Assembly (NCBI GenBank): GCA_035771165.1
Contig: JAWNZC010000324.1
Location: 440,001-504,000 of the forward strand
DNA: 64,000 nucleotides
Origin: Paragorgia papillata
Lineage: Eukaryota > Cnidaria > Anthozoa > Scleralcyonacea > Coralliidae
Reading direction: 5' to 3'
Below, one piece after another: positions 39,681 to 50,999 of this stretch (its first letter is position 1; each line of letters begins with the position of its first letter). The notes below the pieces were generated by a model. The model searched no databases and had not been told where the DNA came from. It saw only the letters and a program-made list of their open reading frames with translations. A program made the translations under genes and the position numbers.

Positions 39681-39850
39681 TCATAAGTGAAAAATCTCTA
39701 ACTTAAAATATTTGTCATTTACCGTTGTTCTCAAATCAAGTGGTAAGTCATTGAATATTTTGGCGCCCATATAAAAGAACGCTCTCCGTGCATATTCAGT
39801 TTTAATGACTGGTATAAGAAGCATTTTGTTGATCGGTGTGATCAAAAACA
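39681..39850 (-). pseudogene. LINE reverse transcriptase 3' end fragment
   Basis: The minus strand reads FLITPINKMLLIPVIKTEYA followed by RRAFFYMGAKIFNDLPLDLR, the conserved carboxy end of CR1/L2-like LINE ORF2, ending at TGA 39681-39683. It begins within about 5 bp of the stop codon of PAN-FReD gene 2, same strand, and would therefore be its 3' UTR. Confidence 0.8.
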
Positions 39851-39852
39851 CT

Positions 39853-40121
39853 CTAGAATAGACCAGGACGTACTTTCATCTCAGTTTTCTTTAACGAATA
39901 ATGATGTCCTCTCCAATGAAACCAGTGAACGCCATCAGCATACGATGTGTGAGACTGAGAACCAGCATGGTACAAACCATTCAGATTGGACTTATGACAT
40001 CCTCGATACCACCAAGCACCTTTGTATTTCACTGCACAATTGGCGCCTGTCAGATCATTGTCAGCATCCTTGGTGGAAAATTCCATTCCATTATGAAGCC
40101 GAAGTGAGTCCTTTGCGTTTC
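39853..40121 (-). CDS. PAN-FReD gene 2, exon 5 (FReD C-terminal part, stop)
   Basis: Minus-strand acceptor 'taaattttaaatttag'. It encodes [67 protein letters not shown] and MKVRPGLF, with TAG at 39855-39853. It has two extra residues relative to gene 1 in the loop before HTSYADG. Confidence 0.95.
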
Positions 40122-43100
40122 CTAAATTTAAAATTTATAGAATATATATTAATAGACATAAAATAAATTTCAGAAGCAAATATAGCATTCTGCAATTAAA
40201 ACTTTACACATTGCAAAATAGGTTTAAGATTTAATCCTGGTGGGGGAAGTACTGTCGTATACAAGGGATACGGGTATATGCCCTATATATTATGGTATAT
40301 ATTCAAGCTTCGGGGTGTGAGATAGGGTGTATACAAATTGTTAATTTTGGTCTGGAATAGGGTATGGATGCCGATCACGCTCGCGCCGATGCACAACAGG
40401 ACAGACTATGTGTCGTTCAGCGGAGGCGAGTAAATATAACTGCAACGACTCGGACCGGTTTAATTCATTTTGAAAATGGTCTTTTTAATATCAATTATCA
40501 TGTCAATGTGTTGGTTATAAACGTTACTGCAGTCGGTTCTTTTAACTTGTAGGTCTTGGATAGGGTATTGATTTTTGAGCTTAGATCTGGGTTAAGGTAT
40601 GAAAAATCGCCTTTTAGGTCTGGAATAGGGTCAGGATTTTGAAGTCACGGCGACGCACCCCTACCCCAAAATTGCCCCTCCCGGGGATATAATCAAACAA
40701 AATAACTTGCGTTCGCTGCATAGAACTACTGTATTGAAAGAACTTCGTATAGTAGAAAACTCGGTTATTGGTCGTGGAAATATTTAATTCCGAAAAATGT
40801 TGTTCACTTCAATAAAAAGGAGGAAAACACAAAATAAATCAGTTCCATGACCGTGGTTTTAATCTAATAAAAAATCCTCCTGATTTACATGCATAAACTT
40901 TAGCTTTGATTTTATCGGCTTAGCTAACGTTTATTTTTCAAAATAACTACGCCAAATAACTTACCAAATGAATTGTTTTTGAAGTTATTCAAAACATTCG
41001 CAGTACATGCTTTAACAGATCTAAAACACTCGGCTATGACCTCGTATTTTGTAATATTTAAAACATGAGCAGCAGTCAGTTATCAGATTTAAAACACGAG
41101 GCGATAGCCGAGTAAGTTCATTGGTAAGTTCATTGGCGTAGTAAGTTTGAAAAATAACGTTGTCTAAGCCGAGAAAATCAAAGCCAAAGTTTATATGTAA
41201 ATCAGGCCGAGGCTTCTTTATCAGATATAAACCACGGACATGGTACTGATTTCCTTTGTGTTTTCCTCATGAATTATTATTGGTTTTTGAAAAATCTGAT
41301 ACACCACTGCTGTTCATGTTTTAAAACCAGGCAGTTAAATCCTAAAGAAGGGTGAATCAGACTGAATGGTAAAAACTAGACGTTTCTCTCTGACGAAGGG
41401 CCTTTGCATGAAACGTTAGACTCCTATACGTTCTCTGTTTCGGCATTACAGTATATCAAACCTTAGTACTATATTTTGATTGTTGTTTCAACACTGCCGC
41501 CTACGCTACTTTTATTAAATCCTATAGGTCGATTGCAGAAATACGAGCTCAAACACAAACCATGAAGGTGCACTTACCAGTGTAGTTACCAATAGCCAGT
41601 TTGTAAGTTTCAGCTTCGTCCGAGACACTAAAGCTATTGTAAACGGCGTAACGTGTATTGCCTTGAAAATCTTCCAAATCTAATCTCAATAGATCTTGGC
41701 CACTCATTGATAATTTGTTAATCTTATCCAGCCCAAGCCAAAACTCGCCGTTCAGATTTCCAAAACCATTTTTATACTCGGCCCAACCAAGATAGAAGTT
41801 TACACTTCCGTCCATTCGTCTTTGAAAAACAGTCCATCCACCTCCTGCAGTTGTCATGTCACACCTTACATCAAACGCTTCTTGCCCATCTGGATTAATT
41901 GTATAGACACCATCTTGTCTTGCTCCTTTTTCGTAGAAAACAGCACAACTTTGCTCTGCAGGATAAAATCTCAATACTATACTCTTTTGCTAGAAATACA
42001 TAAACGCAATAACCCCTCGCCCGTTTTACATGAATTTTTGTAATTACCCCTGCTTGAAAAACGTTAATGCAACCCCCCCTTGCGCTCATTTTTAGGAAGC
42101 TAGGGTGGCTGGAAATAGCCACTCCTGTCGGAACGATCAATAGAATATTGGAAAGAAACCCAACTGTTTAACTCTATTTTTTTAAAGAAAAAGGTAACGA
42201 GGAACAAAGGAAAATTTATAAGGATGATATTTCGTAAAAAATATTGAGATGAATAAAATTACACGTTACATCCACGGTTTGAACTCGATCGCGTTCAATC
42301 GCATGCCAACCGACGATGTTACCACCAGGCTAGTGAAGCAAGTGTTAAAATTTTAAGTTTAATTAAGTTTATATTTTTTAGTTTTTTCTTTCTATTTCTT
42401 TCCAATCTCTTTACAAAGAACATTGCTAGAGCATCTAAAAATATTTGCATTCTCCAAAGGCATCGAGTGGATTGAAAACTACTCAAACAACGGCTTGGCT
42501 GGCTGCCACGACTATATTCATTTATGGCATTTCAGATTCCTTTAAACTATAAAGTCACAAGTGGTTTTACAATAAGAAAATTATTTTAAAAAAAGATAAG
42601 ACGACGGCCTTACGTTTGAAGTAGTTTTAATAAGAACACACAAAATAGGAAACAAACTTAAAAGTGATAGGATGTAAACAGAGAAACAGTCGAAAAGTAT
42701 TGCTACGCGGTGAAGATTGTGGGCACAATATAGTTCTTCACAAAAAGGTTTCCACTAACAACATACTATATTCTTAACAAAAAGACTTGAGAAAGGAATT
42801 TTCGGGATACGTATATCCCACAGAAACGAATCAACCTTTATGTATATAAAGCACAACAACGTCTTTAGTAGAAGGAAACCCGTCAAATCGATTCTCGAAA
42901 GGAAGAAAAAGCAATAGTAAAACTGGTCAGGAAAACCGACGAAGATAATTAATGGCCGAAAACTTTAAGCTTACGGTAAAAGTATAGAGCAGCCGCTCTC
43001 AGTAATCACGAACATTTAGTATGGTCCGTCCACACATATATACAAATATTCAGATCGCTTAAACTGATTCGCATTTCAACACCCTCACCGGTGTGCTACG

Positions 43101-46100
43101 AAAACATAGTCCGTTTCTGTGGCGCAGCCATCTTGGTACTCCAAATTCGTCATTCCGATGGCCTAATTTTTGGAGGCGCCAATGAACAGTCCAGTTATAC
43201 TGAGATTAGTGATACTAACGCCGGCGTTGACAATTATTATAGATATAATAATTTCAATTGCTTACCATGATCTACTTCAGTAAGTGAAGGATAAAGATTA
43301 TTCATTGTCTAAAAAATTGAGAAAAAATACAAAAAAAAAAGTCATGCACGTTGATGCAAAACTACATAGTATAATAAAATGTCGCATAAGTTCAAGTTTA
43401 ATGGGAATAGATGCGTCTATCAAGCAAGAAATTCAGTAACGTTTGTCTTCATATTTATCTATCAATGTCCCTTTTTAGTGCTATTTAGCTACATTAGATT
43501 TGCTACTTTTATAGTTAAATATACAACGTTAGAGTTTCTATAACAAATCCTTGAATATATATAGTGAGTTATGGTTCACGAAATGTTAGAGAGCGCTCAA
43601 TACCATATATAGATAGAGCAAAATACAAAGTATAAAGTATAGTTTTACCTTAAAGTCTTCGCTACCAGAGGTTTCACCCTAAACGGGATCATCAGGCGAC
43701 TGAAAAATATCGGTTAGTGGGCTGCTTAAATGCGTTAACGCCCCAACTAACGCATTTAAGCAGCCCACTAACCGATATTTTTCAGTCGCCTGATGATCCC
43801 GTTTAGGGTGAAACCTCTGGTAGCGAAGACTTTAAGGTAAAACTATACTTTATACTTTGTATATATATATATATATATATATATGTTAAGCAACGACAAT
43901 AGCCAAAATCCCGGCACGAAATTTGACAGCGTTATAGCCAAATTACACTAATAAGAAATTAACATTCGATCACGTACACTAAGCAATAAGTTTTACATAA
44001 AACAAAAACAAAATTGTTAGACGGAAATTATTAACGGTAAAATCGTTAAGTTGTTTATAAGTGTTCCTTTATAGACTTTAAAACATTTGCTAAAACTATT
44101 GGCAAATGAGATTCTGTGGTGTAAACTATATATGCATGCATGCAGGCCGAAAATATTGCTTACCTCAAGTGGTTCGAAATAATCGAAATTCGTATTCACA
44201 ATGAGTTTGTCAAGTTTGTTGGCCTTCGTGTTGTTGTTCAGTTGGCATTTTATTTTCCTTTCATCACACTTCCACGCAATCTTTGCAACGTTTATAGATT
44301 TACATCGCAAGTGTTCCAACAAACATAAGTGTGCACAGTCGGTCACGCTTTCAACTTCTGCTTGATAGATTAAAGATTCTTTCAAGCAATGATCTGTTCA
44401 AACAAAAAAAGATAATACAGAATTGTTTGACATGAGCGAGTTTTTCAATGGATTATGAAGTCTATGATTTGACAACAAATATATGACTAAGACTATATAC
44501 GCGGACATTTTTATATTTACGCGTCTCGCGTATAATCATGAGATTAGGGACTTGAGCATTCTCGTACCTAGACCCACGCGCTGATGCTTGAAGTGGCTCT
44601 GGGAATCTCTGGAAATATGAGTGTTCTGATTGGCTTTACGAAACAATGAAAATAATTCAAACAAATTCAACAAAATAAGAATTTCACAATGTACACTCTG
44701 TTTGCCATGTATATACGTTTGATATAATTTGACAAATCTAATAACAGCAATACACCACATTTAAATTCGAAAATATAATACTATAAACTAATATTTATCA
44801 TGTTGCGATCGTCTCTCAAAACAACAGCCTTCAATCCCATATTCTTTCGTTTCGCCAGTTGGTCTTCGATGAGTACGTTTAAAACTGAGTTGACCAAAAC
44901 AACACTTTCTTCCCAGAGTGGGCTGATGTTCCTCATTTTAGATTGTAGACTAGTCAAACACCAGGGGAAGAAGTTGATAAATATTGAATCTGCCAAATCC
45001 GCTTGGTAATACAGCTGCATGTGATGTCTTCGACTCCGCGAACGTCGAACGATGGCTGTTCAGCATGGCATCTTTCTGTTCTCTTTAACACTAAACTAGA
45101 TTGTCCCGTTCTTTCAACGCATAGCTTCATTTACCTCGCGATTCATGATGGATACGATACGATTTACACGAGATTTATACACGAGATTTGTTGCCGAGGA
45201 GGGGAAATGACTACCCTGCGAGCAGACCCTTATAAATACTCACCGTAAAATAAGGCTCTGCCGAAATCGACTCTGTCGAGCATGCGCGAGAAACATTGCC
45301 AATCCCAGGCTTAATAGCGAAGCGCATAGATGACGTCAAATTCATGTTGTCTGAGTTTATAATGTATTCTTGCATTTCCAACAAAAGAAACGTTCCATGC
45401 AGAGGTCACGATCTTTTTGGCTGCCACAAAAGGATCGTGGCCTCTGGGGACGAGAATGTTGTGCATTGAAATACTTACACTATGTTGATCTCCTTAAAAC
45501 AGAGCTTGGTGGATGTATATATTATTAAATATGTGTGGTAAAGTTTGCAGATTATTATTAGAACATTGGAGCATGAATAAGACGTTATTTTTAGGTAGAC
45601 CACGTGGGAAAAGGACTAAGGAGAGACTACATGGTAGATTGGGTAGATTTCGGTCGAGACTTTACATTCGTGAGTGAGAAAGCACGAGCAACTATTCAAG
45701 AGCTAAAAAACAATCGTGATTTTGTGATTTGTTAAAGAATATCAAAAGTTTATATTTAACAAATAGATTCCATTTTGCCGTTGTCTGTTCAGTTATAGAT
45801 GCACAGATGACGTCACAACGTGGTAAGAACAAAAAAGTGGCCCACGAGACGCAGTCGAGTGGGTCAATGATGTTCTTACCACGTTGTGACGTCCTCTGTG
45901 CATCTATAACTGAACAGACAACAAAAAAATGGAATCTATTTGTTTTATACAATAAAAATTTAAAAGGTCTTTGTCGAAACTCGTGCCGGATTTTGGGGCA
46001 TGAAGAAGGAAAAAGGCAAGTCAGCTGACGTGATCTGACGTGCCATGTGTCTGTCCTCTAATAGATCATGAGCGACAACCAATGAAAACACGCATAGCAA

Positions 46101-46686
46101 CTAGGGTATTGTATAATTAACCTTCGAACGTCGCGTTTTGTTGGACACCTGAACAAGCACTTTCCCGACAAATACAGTACAACGGGCTCAGATTTGGCAG
46201 TCGGTTTTCCCCTAAATCCAATGCGTGCGACCTAAAAACCGGTTTGGCGGAAGAAAAGGAGATTGACTAGATCAGAAGTTTGGACTGCGGCGACTTAAAA
46301 GATTCAACTTGATTTCGGCAGAGCCTTATTTTACGGTGAGTATTTATAAGGGTCTGCTCGCAGGGTGGGAAATGACAAGCCGTTCATACCATGAGTCTGG
46401 GCAAGAAGTCAAGCATCAGGCACTAGAGACCGAATTTAGGGACCAAATGATTGTAGTTCACGTTTGAAAGAAAGATTTCACCGTGTTTAGAAGGAAAGAC
46501 GAAAGGAACTGAAGTTCGCTTACCTGGAGCTACAACAAGGAATGCTGTGCTTAATTGCATCATCTGAACGGTACCAAAAGTCATGGTGACAACAACAAAT
46601 ATCAATTTCCAAACTTGATACATCTGTAGTTTAGACAATTTCAACGCTATTCCTTCTTGTGTGACATGTTTCGTGAAAGCCATCAT
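39853..46686 (-). CDS. PAN-FReD gene 2: secreted PAN/Apple plus fibrinogen-related lectin-type protein
   Basis: Minus-strand join 46686-46524, 44393-44164, 43308-43266, 41955-41578, 40121-39853; 1083 nt, 360 aa. Same order as gene 1: hydrophobic signal ([19 protein letters not shown]), PAN/Apple domain, short linker, complete FReD. FReD hallmarks present: [81 protein letters not shown]. Phases 1,0,1,1 match gene 1. Probably a secreted pattern-recognition or adhesion lectin. Gene 1 and gene 2 are convergent (tail to tail). Introns hold a 1156-bp element with a 9-bp target duplication (intron 1), a RecQ-like pseudogene fragment (intron 1), a ribozyme-bearing palindrome (intron 2) and a foldback MITE (intron 4). 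No break is seen in the coding frame. Confidence 0.88.
40215..40690. other. Intron 4 of gene 2, degenerate 'ggtatgg' words
   Basis: Several 'gggtatggat', 'atagggt' and 'taggtctggaatagggt' words recur in loose tandem. Possibly an old minisatellite or diverged mobile element; nothing coding. Confidence 0.4.
40815..41305. mobile_element. Foldback MITE family R4, complete copy
   Basis: The left half ('aaatcctcctgatttacatg', 'tttagctttgattttatcgg', 'aaaacactcggctatgacc') has its inverse in the right half ('gaggcgatagccgagt', 'ccgagaaaatcaaagcca', 'tttatatgtaaatcagg'). Half-copies occur at 17800-18018 and 49496-49800. It lies in intron 4 of gene 2. Confidence 0.8.
41578..41955 (-). CDS. PAN-FReD gene 2, exon 4 (FReD N-terminal part)
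   Basis: Minus-strand acceptor 'gattttatcctgcag', donor ACTG|GTAAGT, 126 codons, phase 1 to 1. It encodes [40 protein letters not shown] and [18 protein letters not shown]. Confidence 0.95.
42140..43260. other. Intron 3 of gene 2, nothing recognised
   Basis: AT-rich sequence without a supported element. No EGF exon was found here, unlike gene 3. Confidence 0.4.
43266..43308 (-). CDS. PAN-FReD gene 2, exon 3 (43-nt linker)
   Basis: Minus-strand acceptor 'tcaattttttag', donor CATG|GTAAGC. It encodes [14 protein letters not shown]. Phase 0 in and 1 out, and 43 nt like the gene 1 linker. It closes the reading frame between PAN and FReD exons. Confidence 0.7.
43655..43702 (-). ncRNA. Candidate type I hammerhead ribozyme (left arm, minus strand)
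   Basis: Exact inverse copy of the right-arm candidate; predicted cleavage between 43663 and 43662 on the minus strand. The pre-mRNA of gene 2 is transcribed in this direction, so an active ribozyme would lie in its second intron, in competition with folding of the perfect palindrome. Confidence 0.58.
43783..43830 (+). ncRNA. Candidate type I hammerhead ribozyme (right arm)
   Basis: Core CTGATGA at 43790-43796, stem II CCC/GGG around loop GTTTA (43798-43808), GAAA at 43810-43813, stem III ACC/GGT around loop TCT (43813-43821), then TA with predicted cleavage after A 43822. Stem I pairs TCGC (43786-43789) with GCGA (43823-43826). All core nucleotides fit. The odd point is a U-U instead of the usual G-C at the base of stem II. 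Short stem III is typical of retrozyme and Penelope-associated hammerheads. Confidence 0.6.
44164..44393 (-). CDS. PAN-FReD gene 2, exon 2 (PAN/Apple domain)
   Basis: Minus-strand acceptor 'ttttttgtttgaacag', donor GAG|GTAAGC. It reads [20 protein letters not shown] then [37 protein letters not shown] and FDYFEPLE, aligned residue by residue with gene 1. Phase 1 in, 0 out. Confidence 0.92.
44790..45080 (-). pseudogene. RecQ-like helicase fragment, frameshifted
   Basis: One minus-strand frame gives [20 protein letters not shown], a degraded Walker A region of RecQ-type helicases (the usual GK-S/T is GR-F). The other frame continues with [20 protein letters not shown] and MGLKAVVL, the motif Ia region. 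Inactive remnant in intron 1 of gene 2; same family as 55374-56580. Confidence 0.65.
45212..46367. mobile_element. 1156-bp non-autonomous DNA transposon with 9-bp target duplication
   Basis: TIRs of about 55 bp start '(t/c)accctgcgagcagaccct' and continue 'ataaatactcaccgtaaaat'. The flanking 9-mer 'ggaaatgac' is identical at 45203-45211 and 46368-46376. A 9-bp duplication fits Mutator-like elements. A separate palindrome is nested at 45757-45950. Located in intron 1 of gene 2; the near-perfect TSD and TIRs suggest a relatively young insertion. Confidence 0.85.
45757..45950. mobile_element. Nested palindromic MITE
   Basis: 'aacaaatagattccattttg', 'tgttcagttatagatgcaca' and 'gacgtcacaacgtggtaaga' on the left are inverse to the right half ending 'atggaatctatttgtt'. 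Spacer of about 40 bp. Confidence 0.8.
46524..46686 (-). CDS. PAN-FReD gene 2, exon 1 (signal sequence)
   Basis: Minus-strand ATG at 46686 (a second ATG follows directly), donor CCAG|GTAAGC, ending in phase 1. The hydrophobic [15 protein letters not shown] fits a signal peptide or signal anchor; an internal Met just before YQVWKL would give a more classical signal peptide. Confidence 0.75.
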
Positions 46687-46984
46687 CACAACTAGTTAAA
46701 CAATTCAAAATTAGACATATAGTTGCACGCTACCCTAACTTAAACGTTTTTGAAAGTAGTATCAAAAGTTAGTGTTCCAACAAATGTTCCAAAAGACCCA
46801 ACGTTTCGACACGTGTCTTCATGAACCTTAATCTTTGTGAAAACAGGCCCTATATATTTATCCTCTCGATTGTAGAATCACTGATGGCGTTTATATCTAC
46901 AAGATGCGGCACGCCTAACCGGTTTTGAAAAGTAATCGTGCGGTATTCAATATATTCACTGTGTTTAAAAAACTCATTAATGTA

Positions 46985-48272
46985 ATTTCATATACAAATT
47001 GTGCGAGTTCAATGAGCCACATTGGCCGCGACGGGGTGTTGCGCAATCGGATGTCGTGTATTTCTGGCATAGCCTCCTCCACAGGCAACTCTTGTGTACC
47101 TCAGTAAAGTGAACTTACCTAAAGGCGTTATCGATTTGTATACATGTTAATAAGTCCATAAAATTCTTTTAAATTCCATAAACAAAGCATAATTTGAACG
47201 TGAATATAAATTTTCGCCGCGCACATTATCAAAGAGGATTGGTGCTGAGACGAATACGGAGTATTTAGGGGTATATAGTAATGGGAGGGGAGAGAAGGGG
47301 ACGTTTGAAGTGAAACGGGCGGGGAGAGTTGCCTGCTAAAAATCGATATGTGAGGACGTCTCGCTTCACCTTTTGGACTTGTCGCTTCACCCCGGGTAGG
47401 TGGGTAGTAAATTGTTCAGTGCGAAAAATGGCGGAAAGCCGAAACAACATACCACGTTATGTGAGAACAGAAATACCCGTTTGTAGCATCGAATACAAGA
47501 GAGTACTAAGAAACGTCGGTGAAATCAAATCAAATGTTATATTTATATATATATATGTTGTATATATAGCGATCACATATATATATATGTTGTATATATA
47601 GCGATCACCACCGTACATGATTTCTATAACCGTCGTTTCGTTTGGTTGAAGTTGACGAACTTCTCTCAGCCAAAAAGCAAATTTAGCGGCCGCCTCAAAA
47701 GTAGAACTAGCCAAGACAACTGAATTTATTTCATTTCCCTTCGAAACCGTGTATTCTGAGGAGTTTATGGGTGAAATTGGAGGCAAGACAGTAAGTCTTT
47801 CAATATCTTGTGCGGAGGCCATATTGCCTTGTCAAATGCTCCCCTGCATATCATACTATCTGCATACAAGCCACAAATTTAACACTAACGTACCCTCGGT
47901 TAGTAATTTTGTAATGCGCAAGTGATATGCGCAGTGCACACTTTGCATGTCGATTTTTAGCAGGCAACTCTCTCTCTCTCTCCCCCTTCCCCCTCCGCCC
48001 CCCCCCCTTTTTCCTCCGCCGGCTTTCCCCCCCGTATCCGTCTCAGCACCAATCCTCTTTGATAATGTACGCGGCGAAAATTTATATTCACGTTCAAAAC
48101 ATGCTTTGTTTATGGAATTTTAAAGAATTTTATGGACTTATTAACATATATACAAATCGATAACACCTTTAGGTAAGTTCACTTTACTGAGGTACACAAG
48201 AGTTGCCTGTGGAGGAGGCTAGTCGCGGCCAATGTGGCTCATTGAACTCGCACAATTTGTATAGAAAATGAT
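46985..48272. mobile_element. 1.29-kb element with about 250-bp terminal inverted repeats
   Basis: The left arm (46985-47260) contains 'acaaattgtgcgagttcaat', 'gtgtacctcagtaaagtgaa' and 'attggtgctgagac'; the right arm (48035-48272) is the inverse. The interior includes a minus-strand open frame of 121 codons (47822-47457) beginning MASAQDIERLTVLPPISPIN and containing FAFWLREVRQLQPNETTVIE, with no domain I recognise, and 'tatatatgttgtatatatag' repeats. It lies just upstream of PAN-FReD gene 2. Confidence 0.8.
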
Positions 48273-49490
48273 ATAGGGGCGCGCGTTTTTGTTTGATATA
48301 GACAAAGATGATGTACTGTTTCTCGAAATGCGAAATCAGATCTTATATAATATTAAGGTTAACGTTGAAGAATACCATGGACTAAAAATTGAGCGCTTAT
48401 TTGGCAAATTTTCGGTTGTCCCTCAGAAAATATATAAAATCGTGTTGGTTCTCTATGGTTTAGGCTGTGTTAGTACGAATTAAACTCCTAGTTATACATA
48501 TTTAAAACCGCTCGTGAAGTCGTAACATCCACAAAATCAAACATGCGAAATCGGTTTATGTGAGTTCAATGTCTGAGGTTGCTGGTTTAAGTAATAGCTT
48601 AACATTTTACCCTACTTTAGCTTGTCCATTTCGCTGTTGTATTATATAAAGCATAATATGACCAACAAACTTCTGGGTCGACAATCGAAACATCCACGTT
48701 TTAAAATTGCCATAACTCCGCGATATTCTGCAGTATCGCAACTCTTTTGGTATTGAATTGATGCTTGTTGTCTTCTTGTTTTATTTACCACGGTTTGAAA
48801 ATCGACGCACGCATTATTTTAGACATATTTGCCGCTGAGTTATAGGTTTTGAACTACTTTTGGACCATGCTAAGGAGGCCGAAGCCAGACGAGGGGCAGC
48901 GGGATATCGGGAATTTGCCGGATCGTATATTCAAATGTTGATTCATATATAGTGAACCGAATTAAAGGGTTCACTTCAGACTTTATTACAAAAATACAAT
49001 TGCACCTGCACAGATGCATCTTTTATATACGTAACTGTATATGTATAGCAAATAAACTTGAACTATAGCCAGAAATACGCGACATTTGAGTCTGCAAGAC
49101 ATTTTACGTACAGCGCATGAGTAATCGGAATATTTCCTGATGCAGTGTTGTATAAAAACAATTTATCTTGAACAAATTTGTGAAAAACGCTAGTTAAAAT
49201 GAAGTTGTAATTTCTCATTACTTCATTTGTTTAAGGAACCGGGAAATTTTACTTCGCTCATTTTCCGCCTTGCATATGAACACAGAGCTTTTATAATATA
49301 GCGCGAAAGTTTATAAATTCTAATCACAATAGAACGTTATATATACAATCTTACCTGTCCAATCTCTTTCTCACTGTCTTCTTACTTTTTGAAACTAGAT
49401 CTTTGAGAAAATATACGGTACCTAGTGTAACTTCTCCCAGATCTATATAGACGACACCACATGCTTCAAGTTATAATCGACAGCTGGTAG
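48273..49490. other. Intergenic sequence, nothing recognised
   Basis: A 64-codon plus-strand frame at 48289-48483 is unassigned. No other signal is supported. Confidence 0.35.
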
Positions 49491-49495
49491 AATGA

Positions 49496-49800
49496 ATTAT
49501 TTATATATTCAAAAACTCATTAATAATTCATGAAGAAAATTCAAAAGAAATTAAAGTTTAATCAGTGTCTTTACATGTGATAAAGATACCTCCTGATTTA
49601 CATAAACTTTAGCTTTGCTTTTCTCGGCTTAGACAAGGTTTTTCAAACTTACTACGCCAATGAACTTACCAAGTGGTTCGTTTTTGAAGCCGTTCAATAA
49701 ACTCGCAGTTCGTGTTTTATCAGATATAAAAACACTCGGCTTCGCCTTGTGTCTTTATATCTGATAAAACACTCCTGCTCGTTTATTAAACAGTACATAA
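49496..49800. mobile_element. Foldback MITE family R4, half copy
   Basis: Contains 'cctcctgatttacataaac', 'ttttctcggcttagac', 'actacgccaatgaacttacc' and a short palindromic end 'gttttatcagatataaa'. Matches one arm of 40815-41305. Confidence 0.7.
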
Positions 49801-49857
49801 CACCTTTTCGCACAGCTAACATGCAGCGAACACTCATGTGTCGTTTCTTGATTGGGT

Positions 49858-49858
<1 letters not shown>

Positions 49859-49901
<43 letters not shown>
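49859..49901. repeat. (TA)n microsatellite
   Basis: About 20 TA units. Confidence 0.97.
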
Positions 49902-49905
<4 letters not shown>

Positions 49906-50689
49906 TATTACATAGCGCTAGGTGTTACATCACGACACGATATATGAAGAAAATGTTATTTCATGTATTATTCATATACAGTATAGCAAAGATACTTTTC
50001 AAGATCTCGTAAATCTTACAGATAATGTAAGTAATCAGTTCTTTTTTTGCACAGCATCACACACTCGAGTTGCATTCGCTTGTTGAATTGGTCTATATAG
50101 TGAGCGGGTGCATGCCCGTACAAATACACAAACTGAATAAAAAATATTTCGGCAAGACAACACAATAACAGCAGCTGATTTCACTTCCAATATCATATGT
50201 ACGTACTACACTAATTTTTACTACACACAATTTGCGAGAAGATTTAGGTTGGTTGCCTGACTGTACCGTCCTATCACTCCTATGTTGTGCTGTGATGTAC
50301 CGTACGTACCGTGCCGTACTGTACTCACTGCACTGTACTGAACTTAGCACGAGTTCAATATTAACTAACCTATCTTAGATGCAAAGAGCTGCAGCATGCT
50401 GTAATAAAGTTTACCGTACCTTCAGTCTACAAACGAGTATTAATTAATAGTACTATTGAATAATACTTATTGCAACAATTGTTAGAAAAATATCGAAAAA
50501 AACCCATGATAAATAATATCTTTAACGAGGAAAAATTGTTCATCTGTAAGCAACAAATATTTTAAAAGAATTAGTCGGTGGGAGATCCAGGAACAAGGCA
50601 GGAAACTATTCGATTCCCAAGTTCGAAGACTCTATGTCCCAAATTGCGTTTGAAGTAAGCGCTATTTAATTGTTAGTGTTGCTAGTCGG

Positions 50690-50940
50690 TCAACATATGA
50701 CAATTATATGTTGCAGGGATTTTTGTGAGAAAAAAATTCGAGTGGTAAGAATATACACATTTTAAAACAAAATCAGGACCAGTGCAGGAAATAAAGACTA
50801 TAAGCGTCTGCAAGCAGGCTAAGGGCAGTTGCAAATATGCAAACATCAAAGCCCACCAGCTAAAAATCGAACCCGCGACCCTGCGATTCTAGTGCAGTGC
50901 TCCGACCACTAAGCGACAGGTATACAGAGGCCAATCGTGG
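50690..50940 (-). mobile_element. SINE-A copy with tRNA-like head
   Basis: Minus-strand head (50855-50935) with 'cgcttagtggtcggagcact' and 'cgcgggttcgattttta'; body remnant 'cactcgaatttttttctcac' at 50715-50750. Mismatched stems exclude a normal tRNA. Confidence 0.65.
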
Positions 50941-50999
50941 TGAAGAGCCTGCATGCTTCCTAAAGAGTTCCGTATATATGTAATTGTTGTAATGCAGGG

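Larger units (their letters stand above)
43623..43862. repeat. Perfect 115-bp-arm palindrome with 10-nt loop
   Basis: 43623-43737 is the exact inverse of 43748-43862, with loop 43738-43747 ('acgccccaac'). No mismatch was found when the arms were read against each other. It is followed by (TA)n at 43860-43884. It lies in intron 2 of gene 2. Each arm contains a hammerhead-ribozyme-like sequence. Confidence 0.95.

Noticed and set aside
50855..50935. Possible tRNA gene on the minus strand
   Set aside because: Stem pairing is poor and a SINE-A body remnant lies downstream of it; counted as SINE.
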